Of a stretch of 64,000 nucleotides of DNA, positions 55,837 to 62,872 are shown piece after piece (the stretch's first letter is position 1; the number at the start of each line of letters is the position of its first letter). The DNA lies in the NCBI RefSeq assembly GCF_014651015.1, contig NZ_BMWB01000014.1:62001-126000 (forward strand). Direction: 5' to 3'. This stretch comes from Streptomyces xantholiticus (lineage in GTDB: Bacteria > Actinomycetota > Actinomycetes > Streptomycetales > Streptomycetaceae). Below the pieces are notes generated by a model that worked only from the letters and a program-made list of their open reading frames with translations, was not told the DNA's origin and ran no database searches. Position numbers and translations under genes: made by a program.

Positions 55837-56705
55837 GCAGGAACAAGACGATGACCGCCGAGGAGGTGGTCGCCAGGCTCGACAGCGGCATGACCGTCGG
55901 CATCGGCGGCTGGGGCTCGCGCCGCAAGCCGATGGCACTCGTGCGCGCCCTGCTGCGCTCGGACGTCACCGACCTGACCGTCGTCTCGTACGGGGGGCCT
56001 GACGTCGGGCTGCTCGCCGCTGCGGGGAAGATCCGCAAGCTGGTCGCGGCGTTCGCCACCCTCGACTCCATCCCCCTGGAGCCACACTTCGGCGCTGCCC
56101 GGCAGCGCGCGGCCTTCGAACTCGTGGAGCTCGACGAGGCCATGGTCATGTGGGGGCTGACCGCCGCCGGCCAGCGGCTGCCGTTCATGCCGGTGCGGGC
56201 CGGCCTCGCGTCGGACGTGATGACCGTCAACCCGTCGCTGCGTACCGTCACTTCCCCGTACGAGGACGCCGAGGAGCTCGTCGCCGTGCCCGCGCTCCGA
56301 CTGGACGCCGCGCTCGTCCACCTCAACCGCGCCGACCCGCACGGAAACGGTCAGTACCTCGGCCCCGACCCGTACTTCGACGACCTGTTCTGCGAAGCCG
56401 CCGACGAGGCGTACCTGTCCTGCGAGCGGATCGTGGACACCGCGGACCTCCTCGAGGACCACGGGCCGCAGTCCCTGCTCGTCAAGCGCGCGTTCGTGAA
56501 CGGCGTCGTCGAGAGCCCGAACGGCGCCCACTTCACCTCCTGCGCCCCGGACCACGAGCGCGACGAGCCGTTCCAACGGGCGTACGCCCTGGCCGCCCGC
56601 GACCCGGCCTCCTGGCGGGCGTTCACCGACAGGTTCCTGTCCGGGGACGAAGACGCCTATCGGGCCGCGGTGGCGGCCTTCCACGACGAGGAGGCGTCAG
56701 CATGA
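55833..56705 (+). CDS. ipdA: IpdA, alpha subunit of COCHEA-CoA hydrolase
   Basis: A 290-residue class I CoA-transferase-fold alpha subunit. The segments GIGGWGSRRKPMALVRALLR, SDVTDLTVVSYGGPDVGLL, DPYFDDLF and GAHFTSCAPDHERDE are those of IpdA. IpdAB is not a transferase but hydrolyses the last carbocyclic ring of the steroid nucleus (a retro-Claisen-like cleavage of COCHEA-CoA). The GTG start at 55833 overlaps the echA20 stop (GTGA) and its stop overlaps ipdB. Confidence 0.95.
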   Translation: MSRNKTMTAEEVVARLDSGMTVGIGGWGSRRKPMALVRALLRSDVTDLTVVSYGGPDVGLLAAAGKIRKLVAAFATLDSIPLEPHFGAARQRAAFELVELDEAMVMWGLTAAGQRLPFMPVRAGLASDVMTVNPSLRTVTSPYEDAEELVAVPALRLDAALVHLNRADPHGNGQYLGPDPYFDDLFCEAADEAYLSCERIVDTADLLEDHGPQSLLVKRAFVNGVVESPNGAHFTSCAPDHERDEPFQRAYALAARDPASWRAFTDRFLSGDEDAYRAAVAAFHDEEASA

Positions 56706-57472
56706 GCGGTACGGGCACCACGACAGCCACCCGGGCCGATCACTGCGTGGTGGCCTGCGCCGAATCGTGGCGCAACGCGGGCGAGGTTCTGGCCAGTCCG
56801 ATGGGCACCATCCCCACGATCGCCTCCCGGCTGGCGAAGCTCACCTTCTCCCCCGACCTGCTGCTCACCGACGGCGGGGCCCTGCTCACCGGCGACGTCC
56901 CGGCGGTCGGCGCCGCAGCCAAGGTGGTGGAGGGCTGGCTGCCGTACCGGCAGCACCTGGCCCTGGTGGCGACCGGACGACGGCATGTGATGATGGGAGC
57001 GAGCCAGATCGACCGGTACGGAAACCAGAACATCTCCTGCATCGGCGACTGGTCCCGGCCCAGGCGGCAGTTGCTGGGTGTACGTGGTGCTCCGGTCAAC
57101 ACCCTCAACAATCCGACGAGTTACTGGGTCCCCCGGCACTCGGCCCGGGTGTTCGTCGAACGCGTCGACATGGTCTGCGGAGTCGGCCACGACCGGGCGG
57201 CCGCGGCAGGGCCCTCCGCATCCCGCCACCACCGGCTCGTGGACGTCGTCACCGATCTGGGAGTGTTCGACTTCGAGACACCCGGCCGGACGATGCGGCT
57301 TCGCTCGCTGCACCCCGGTGTCACGGTCGAGCAGGTGGTCGATGCCACCGGCTTCACCCTCACGATCCCCACGGACCTCCCGTACACGCGCCGTCCCACG
57401 GCCGAGGAACTGCGGCTCCTCCGCGAGGTGATCGACCCCGAGGGGCTGCGCATCCGCGAGGTCCCCGCATGA
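56702..57472 (+). CDS. ipdB: IpdB, beta subunit of COCHEA-CoA hydrolase
   Basis: A 256-residue partner of IpdA. It has RLAKLTFSPDLLLTDGGALL, RRHVMMGASQIDRYGNQNIS, NNPTSYWVPRHSARVFVE and LGVFDFETPGRTMRLRSLHP, characteristic of IpdB. Together with IpdA it forms the ring-cleaving hydrolase. ATG overlaps the ipdA stop (ATGA), ensuring equal translation of the subunits; its stop overlaps ipdC in the same way. Confidence 0.95.
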   Translation: MSGTGTTTATRADHCVVACAESWRNAGEVLASPMGTIPTIASRLAKLTFSPDLLLTDGGALLTGDVPAVGAAAKVVEGWLPYRQHLALVATGRRHVMMGASQIDRYGNQNISCIGDWSRPRRQLLGVRGAPVNTLNNPTSYWVPRHSARVFVERVDMVCGVGHDRAAAAGPSASRHHRLVDVVTDLGVFDFETPGRTMRLRSLHPGVTVEQVVDATGFTLTIPTDLPYTRRPTAEELRLLREVIDPEGLRIREVPA

Positions 57473-58533
57473 GCGACGTCACGATCACCACATCGCTCAC
57501 CCGGCTCGTCGGAGTGCGGCATCCCCTTGTGCAGACCGGTATGGGGTGGGTGGCCGGACCGCGTCTCGTGTCGGCCACCGCCGAGGCGGGCGCCCTCGGC
57601 ATCCTCGCCTCGGCCACCATGTCCGTCGAACAACTGCGTGCCTCCGTGCGCGAGGTGAAGTCCCGTACGGACGCGCCGTTCGGAGTCAATCTGCGGGCGG
57701 ACGCCGCTGACGCGGCCGAACGCGTGCGGATCATCGTCGACGAGGGTGTGAAGGTCGCCTCGTTCGCACTCGCGCCCTCCCGGGACCTGATCGCACACCT
57801 CAAGGACGCCGGGGTGGTCGTCATTCCGTCCATCGGCGCCAGGCGGCACGCCGAGAAGGTCGCCTCGTGGGGGGCCGACGCCGTCGTGGTCCAGGGCGGT
57901 GAGGGCGGCGGCCACACCGGTGAGGTCGCCACCAGCGTCCTGCTCCCGCAGGTCGTGGACGCCGTCGACATCCCCGTGATCGCGGCGGGCGGCTTCCGGG
58001 ACGGACGCGGTCTGGTCGCGGCACTGGCCTACGGCGCCGCGGGGACAGCGATGGGGACCCGCTTCCTGCTCACCTCCGACAGCACGGTCCCCGACGCCGT
58101 GAAGGCACGCTATCTGGCGGCGACCGTCAACGACGTCACCGTCACCACCAAGATGGACGGGCTGCCGCACCGGATGCTGCGCACCGAGCTGGTCAGCGAG
58201 CTGGAGCGCTCGGGCCGGGTCGCCTCCCTGCTGCGCGCGGTCCGCCATGCTGCGGCCTTCCGCCGCGAGGCCGGCACGAGCTGGGCGGACATGGTCCGCG
58301 ACGGTCTGGCGATGCGACACGGCAAGGAGCTGACCTGGGGCCAGATCCTGCTGGCGGCCAACACCCCGATGCTGCTCAAGGCCTCGATGGTCGAGGGACG
58401 CACCGATCTCGGCGTGATGGCAGCAGGCCAGGTCGTGGGTCTCATCGACGACCTGCCGTCCTGCGCCGAGCTGGTCGACCGTGTCATGGCGGAAGCGCTC
58501 GCCGTGCTGAGCGGGCTGCCTCCCTTCCAGTGA
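57469..58533 (+). CDS. ipdC: IpdC, FMN-dependent reductase of HIP catabolism
   Basis: A 354-residue TIM-barrel flavoprotein of the nitronate monooxygenase superfamily: QTGMGWVAGPRLVSATAEAG, FGVNLRADAADAAERVRI, VQGGEGGGHTGEVAT and MGTRFLLTSDSTVPDAVK. These match IpdC of actinobacteria, which works on the 5-hydroxy/5-oxo HIC-CoA stage before ring opening. It is translationally coupled to ipdB (ATGA) and is the last gene of this plus-strand operon. Confidence 0.95.
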   Translation: MSDVTITTSLTRLVGVRHPLVQTGMGWVAGPRLVSATAEAGALGILASATMSVEQLRASVREVKSRTDAPFGVNLRADAADAAERVRIIVDEGVKVASFALAPSRDLIAHLKDAGVVVIPSIGARRHAEKVASWGADAVVVQGGEGGGHTGEVATSVLLPQVVDAVDIPVIAAGGFRDGRGLVAALAYGAAGTAMGTRFLLTSDSTVPDAVKARYLAATVNDVTVTTKMDGLPHRMLRTELVSELERSGRVASLLRAVRHAAAFRREAGTSWADMVRDGLAMRHGKELTWGQILLAANTPMLLKASMVEGRTDLGVMAAGQVVGLIDDLPSCAELVDRVMAEALAVLSGLPPFQ

Positions 58534-58690
58534 CACCGGTCCGGTCCGACGGAGAACCCGGAGTGCCGATTCCGCTCCAGGAGGTCCGCGGGGCCACCTG
58601 GAGGCCGGACGCGCGTGCGGATGGCGCGGTGGCCGGCAAGCACGCCTGCGGGGGCGGCCGCCATGACGACCATCCCCCTTGATCACCTCG

Positions 58691-58720
58691 CAGGCGCTTC
58701 ACAGGCGCTTCACAGGCGCT
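58691..58720. repeat. 11-bp tandem repeat over the fadA6 stop codon
   Basis: CAGGCGCTTCA occurs twice head-to-tail (58691-58701, 58702-58712), followed by a partial third copy CAGGCGCT. Read on the minus strand it duplicates the last codons and stop of fadA6. It is probably replication slippage, with no effect on the protein. Confidence 0.7.
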
Positions 58721-59867
58721 CGATGACGGTGACGTTGGCCTGGCCGCCGCCCTCGCACATCGTCTGCAGGCCGTAACGCCCGCCGGTGCGCTCGAGTTCA
58801 TGGAGAAGTGTCGTCATCAGCTTGGTGCCGGTGGCGCCCAGCGGGTGGCCCAGCGCGATGGCGCCACCGTTGACGTTGACTCTCGAAGGGTCGGCGCCGG
58901 TCTCCTTGAGCCATGCCAGCACCACGGACGCGAAGGCCTCGTTGATCTCGACCAGGTCGATGTCGCCGATGGACATCCCGGTCTTCTTCAGTGCGTACGC
59001 GGTTGCCGGAATCGGGGCGGACAGCATCCGGATCGGGTCCTCGCCGCGCACGGAGAGGTGGTGGATACGGGCCCGTGGGGTCAGGCCGTGCTCCCGTACG
59101 GCCCGCTCGCTCGCCAGGAGCACGGCGGAGGCCCCGTCGGAGACCTGCGAGGAGACCGCGGCGGTCAGGCGGCCGCCTTCGACGAGCGGCCGGAGGCTGG
59201 CCATCTTCTCCAACGACGTGTCCCGGCGCGGCCCCTCGTCGGCCGTCACCTCTCCGTAGGCGATCAGTTCACGGGCGAAACGGCCTTCGTCGATGGCGCG
59301 AAGCGCACGCTGGTGCGAGCGCAGGGCGAACTCCTCCATCGCCTCGCGGGTGATGCCCCACTTCTCGGCGATCAGTTCGGCGCCGTGGAACTGGTCGACG
59401 GGCTGATCGCCGTAGCGGGCGCGCCACCCCTGCGAGCCGGCGTACGGGCCCTGGGTCAGCCCGAGCGGTTCGGCGGCCCCGCGGCCGGCGAAGGCGATGG
59501 GCACCTGGGACATGTTCTGCACGCCGCCGGCGACGACGACGTCGCAGGTGCCGGACATGACGGCCTGGGCGCCGAAGTGGACGGCCTGCTGGGAGGATCC
59601 GCACTGCCGGTCCACCGTGACGCCGGGCACCTCTTCGGGCAGACCCGCGGCGAGCCAGCAGGTGCGGGCGATGTCGCCGGCCTGCGGCCCGACGGTGTCC
59701 AGGCAGCCGAAGACCACGTCCTCGACGGCTGCCGGGTCGATGCCCGCGCGCTCCACGAGTTCCCTCAGTACGCGCGCGCCGAGATCGGCCGGGTGGACGT
59801 CGGACAGCCCACCGCCCCTCTTCCCGACCGGGGTGCGTACGGCTTCGACTATGTAGGCCTCGGGCAT
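58710..59867 (-). CDS. fadA6: FadA6, thiolase of HIP catabolism
   Basis: A 385-residue thiolase with Cys89 in VDRQCGSSQQA, the GHPLGATG histidine and LQTMCEGGGQANVT. The RYGDQPVDQFHGAELIAEKW stretch and the Ser/Gln-rich active-site start are typical of FadA6. FadA6 cleaves the open-chain ketoacyl-CoA formed after the last ring is opened. Convergent with ipdC; upstream on the same strand are ipdF and fadE30, as in mycobacteria, where kstR2 lies between fadA6 and ipdF. Here that gap is only 128 bases. Confidence 0.93.
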   Translation of the reverse strand: MPEAYIVEAVRTPVGKRGGGLSDVHPADLGARVLRELVERAGIDPAAVEDVVFGCLDTVGPQAGDIARTCWLAAGLPEEVPGVTVDRQCGSSQQAVHFGAQAVMSGTCDVVVAGGVQNMSQVPIAFAGRGAAEPLGLTQGPYAGSQGWRARYGDQPVDQFHGAELIAEKWGITREAMEEFALRSHQRALRAIDEGRFARELIAYGEVTADEGPRRDTSLEKMASLRPLVEGGRLTAAVSSQVSDGASAVLLASERAVREHGLTPRARIHHLSVRGEDPIRMLSAPIPATAYALKKTGMSIGDIDLVEINEAFASVVLAWLKETGADPSRVNVNGGAIALGHPLGATGTKLMTTLLHELERTGGRYGLQTMCEGGGQANVTVIERL

Positions 59868-59995
59868 GACTGCTGCTCCTTGATGTCAGGGTATTCGTGT
59901 CGGCTCCGCGGGGCGATGCCGTCCAGGACCATGGGGCGGACACCGGCGGGCGATCCCTTCGGGGCCGGAGCCGGCGACACCGGCTCACGCCGGCC

Positions 59996-60784
59996 TCAGG
60001 CGCGCTGGCTGCTGACGGACAGGACCTCTCCCGTCATGTACGACGAGTAGCCGCTGGCCAGGAAGACGATCACATTGGCGACCTCCCACGGTTCGGCATG
60101 GCGGCCGAACGCCTCGCGTGAGGTCAGCTCGGCCAGCAGTTCTGGGGTGGTGACCTTCGCCAGGTGCGGATGCATCGCCAGGCTCGGGGAGACGGCGTTG
60201 ACGCGTACGCCGAAGGCGGCGGCTTCCAGGGCGGCGCACCGGGTGAGAGCCATGACCCCGGCCTTGGCTGCGGCGTAATGCGCCTGCCCCCGCTGGGCCC
60301 GCCAGCCGATCACGGAGGCGTTGTTCACTATGACGCCTCCGCTGCCGGCGGTTCTCATCCGGCGGAGCGCGGCGCGGGTGCAGCGGAAGGTGCCGTTCAG
60401 TGTGACGTCGAGAACGGTGTCCCACTGCGCGTCGGTCATCTCGACGAGGTCGGCGGTGCCGCCGAGGCCGGCGTTGTTGACCACGATGTCCAGGCGCCCG
60501 TGGCGCTGCAACGCGAGGTCGAACAGCGCTGCGACCTGGGCCTCGTCGGTGACGTCGCACGGCAGGGCGGCGACACGTCCGGCGCCGAACTCGGCGGCGA
60601 GTTCATGCTCGGACTCCTTGAGCCTGCGGGCATGGGCGTCGGAGAGAACGATGTCCGCGCCCTCCTCCAGAAGGCGTCTGGCGGCCGCGCCGCCGATGCC
60701 CGCGCCCGCGGCGGCGGTGACGACGGCGGTGCGGCCGGCGAGCAGCCGGTGACCGGATACGTAGGACGGCGGCACCTGGCTCAT
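59996..60784 (-). CDS. ipdF: IpdF-like SDR of HIP catabolism
   Basis: A 262-residue SDR with TAAAGAGIGGAAA, NNAGLGGTADLV, and NNASVIGWRAQRGQAHYAAAK as catalytic region. It has no GxxxGxG in its common form but the AGAGIG variant seen in IpdF. IpdF dehydrogenates 5-hydroxy-HIC-CoA. The ATG overlaps the fadE30 stop (ATGA). Assigned by sequence type plus position (fadE30-ipdF-fadA6 order). Confidence 0.88.
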   Translation of the reverse strand: MSQVPPSYVSGHRLLAGRTAVVTAAAGAGIGGAAARRLLEEGADIVLSDAHARRLKESEHELAAEFGAGRVAALPCDVTDEAQVAALFDLALQRHGRLDIVVNNAGLGGTADLVEMTDAQWDTVLDVTLNGTFRCTRAALRRMRTAGSGGVIVNNASVIGWRAQRGQAHYAAAKAGVMALTRCAALEAAAFGVRVNAVSPSLAMHPHLAKVTTPELLAELTSREAFGRHAEPWEVANVIVFLASGYSSYMTGEVLSVSSQRA

Positions 60785-61947
60785 GGGCGAGGCTCCTTCG
60801 GGAGGCCGAGCACGCGCTCGGCGATGATGTTGCGCTGGATCTCGTTGGAGCCCGCGTAAATGGTGTCGGCGCGGGAGAAGAGGTAGAGCCGCTGCCAGTC
60901 GTCGAGGTCGTACGGCTCCCCCGCGGCCAGCATCCCGCCGGCGCCGCAGACATCCATGGCGAGCTCGCCGAGCTCGCGGTGCCAGGTGGCCCAGAAGATC
61001 TTGCCGATGGACGCCTCCGGGCCCGGCACCCCGGCCGCGACCGCGTCGAGCATCCGCAGGGCGTTGAACCGGATGGTCTCCAGACCGGTCCAGGCCCGGG
61101 CGAGGCGGTCGCGGATCAGCGGGTCGTCGGCCGCGCCGTTGCGCTTGGCCAGGCCGATGAGGGTTTCCAGCTCGCGGCGGAAGCCGACCTGCAGACCGAG
61201 GGTGGAGACACCGCGTTCGAAGCCGAGGGTGGCCATGGCCACCTTCCATCCCTCTCCGGGCGCGCCGACGATGTGGGAGGCGTGGGTGCGGGCGGCGTCG
61301 AAGAACACCTCGTTGAACTCCGAGGTGCCGGTCAGCTGGGTGATCGGCCGGACCTCGACCCCGGGCTGGTCCATGGGGACCAGGAGGTAGGACAGCCCCT
61401 GGTGACGAGTGCTGCCGGGCTCGGTCCGGGCGACGACGAAGCACCAGTCCGACTCATGGGCGAGGGAGGTCCAGATCTTCTGGCCCGTGACCACCCACTC
61501 GTCGCCGTGGCGCTCCGCCCGCGTCCGTACCGCTCCCAGGTCCGAGCCGGCGTCCGGCTCGCTGTACCCCTGGCACCACAGCTCCCGGGCCGTGACGATC
61601 GGTGGAAGGAAGCGCTGCCGCAGCTCGGGCGTGCCGAAGGCGATGAGGGTCGGGCCGAGTAACTGCTCCCCGATGTGGCCGACCCTGGCGGGCGCGTTGG
61701 CGAGGGCGTACTCCTCGTGGAAGACGACCTGTTCCTCGAGCGTCGCGCCCCGCCCTCCGTGCTCCTTGGGCCAGCCTATGCAGGCCCATCCCGCGGCGGC
61801 CATGTGCCGTTCCCAGTCGCGGCGCCCGGCGAACGCCTCGTGCTCGCGGCCGGGTCCGCCGCGTCCGCGCAGGCCGGCGAACTCCCCGGTCAGGTTGGCG
61901 GACAGCCAGTCCCTCAGCTCGGCTCTGAACTCCTCCACCCCGCTCAT
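60781..61947 (-). CDS. fadE30: FadE30-like acyl-CoA dehydrogenase of HIP catabolism
   Basis: A 388-residue acyl-CoA dehydrogenase: ELWCQGYSEPDAGSDLGAVR (FAD/substrate loop), GQKIWTSLAHESDWCF, and a C-terminal YAGSNEIQRNIIAERVLGLP. In mycobacteria FadE30 removes hydrogens from the propanoyl side chain of HIP-CoA. It is the first gene of the minus-strand operon fadE30-ipdF-fadA6, divergent from the enoyl-CoA hydratase gene across the second KstR2-like site. Confidence 0.9.
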   Translation of the reverse strand: MSGVEEFRAELRDWLSANLTGEFAGLRGRGGPGREHEAFAGRRDWERHMAAAGWACIGWPKEHGGRGATLEEQVVFHEEYALANAPARVGHIGEQLLGPTLIAFGTPELRQRFLPPIVTARELWCQGYSEPDAGSDLGAVRTRAERHGDEWVVTGQKIWTSLAHESDWCFVVARTEPGSTRHQGLSYLLVPMDQPGVEVRPITQLTGTSEFNEVFFDAARTHASHIVGAPGEGWKVAMATLGFERGVSTLGLQVGFRRELETLIGLAKRNGAADDPLIRDRLARAWTGLETIRFNALRMLDAVAAGVPGPEASIGKIFWATWHRELGELAMDVCGAGGMLAAGEPYDLDDWQRLYLFSRADTIYAGSNEIQRNIIAERVLGLPKEPRP

Positions 61948-61991
61948 GCGGCTCCCTGTGGATCTCGACGCCCAACAGCCCGTACGTTAAT

Positions 61992-62009
61992 CTACCAAAC
62001 ACTTGTTAG
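61992..62009. promoter_or_regulatory. KstR2-like operator between divergent operons
   Basis: CTACCAAACACTTGTTAG contains ACCAAACACTTGTT (61994-62007), close to the KstR2 motif AnCAAGnnCTTGnT; only the first half-site G is replaced by A. On the minus strand TAGATT (61994-61989) is a plausible -10 for fadE30, so a bound repressor would cover its promoter. It shares 15 of 18 positions with the site upstream of echA20. Confidence 0.75.
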
Positions 62010-62023
62010 GGAAGGAGGGCTGG

Positions 62024-62872
62024 ATGTCCACTGCCCCCGCAGAGCCCGTCCGCTATGAACTCCGGGGCTCCGTCGCCGTGGTGACCCTGAACCGGCCCGA
62101 GTACCGGAACGCCCAGAACTCCGCGATGACATACGCCCTGGACCGGGCCTTCTACCGCGCGGGAGCCGACGACAGGGTCAGGGTCGTGGTCCTCGCCGGA
62201 GCGGGCGAACACTTCTGCGCCGGTCACGACATCGGCACCCCTGAACGGGACGCCCACCTGCCGTTCGACCGCAGGGCCGGACTGTGGTGGGACCACTCGG
62301 ACAAGCACGGCGCGGAGAGCCGCTTCGCCCGGGAGTCCGAGGTCTACCTGGGCATGTGCCGCCGATGGCGTGAGCTGCCCAAGCCGGTCGTCGCCTCTGT
62401 CCAGGGCGCCTGCATCGCGGGCGGGTTGATGCTCGCCTGGGTGTGCGACCTGATCGTCGCCTCCGACGACGCCTTCTTCGCCGACCCGGTCGTCCGGATG
62501 GGCATCCCCGGAGTGGAGTACTTCGCCCATCCCTGGGTCATGCCTCCTCGGATCGCCAAGGAGTTCCTCTACACCGGCGAGCGAATGAGCGCCCGGCGCG
62601 CGTACGAGGTCGGCATGGTCAACCGTGTCGTCGCCCGTGCCGAACTCGAGGAATGCACAGCCGAGTTGGCTGACCGGATCGCCGACATGCCGCGCATGGG
62701 ACTGGCGCTGACGAAGCGTGCGGTCAACCAGGCCGAGGACCTGCAGGGCATGCACACCGGCATGGACTCGGTCTTCGGTCTGCACCACCTCGCGCACGCG
62801 CACAACGCCGAAACGGCCTCCGACCCGCTGGCCGGGGTGGACGTGCGAGCCATGAAGAAGGCCAGCTCCTGA
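62024..62872 (+). CDS. Enoyl-CoA hydratase of the HIP cluster
   Basis: A 282-residue crotonase: AGAGEHFCAGHDIGTPERD and SVQGACIAGGLMLAWVCDLIVA form the active site. A ~40-residue insertion follows (RRAGLWWDHSDKHGAESRFA). The length exceeds EchA20. ATG 62024 has GAAGGAGGG 5 nt upstream. It is the first gene of a plus-strand operon with fadE31 and starts 15 bases after the KstR2-like site. It probably hydrates the enoyl-CoA made by one of the neighbouring dehydrogenases; I cannot match it to one named gene. Confidence 0.85.
   Translation: MSTAPAEPVRYELRGSVAVVTLNRPEYRNAQNSAMTYALDRAFYRAGADDRVRVVVLAGAGEHFCAGHDIGTPERDAHLPFDRRAGLWWDHSDKHGAESRFARESEVYLGMCRRWRELPKPVVASVQGACIAGGLMLAWVCDLIVASDDAFFADPVVRMGIPGVEYFAHPWVMPPRIAKEFLYTGERMSARRAYEVGMVNRVVARAELEECTAELADRIADMPRMGLALTKRAVNQAEDLQGMHTGMDSVFGLHHLAHAHNAETASDPLAGVDVRAMKKASS

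Noticed and set aside
55833-57472. Generic 3-oxoacid CoA-transferase pair
   Set aside because: The fold fits, but the specific stretches and the echA20/ipdC/fadA6 neighbours identify IpdAB, which is a hydrolase.
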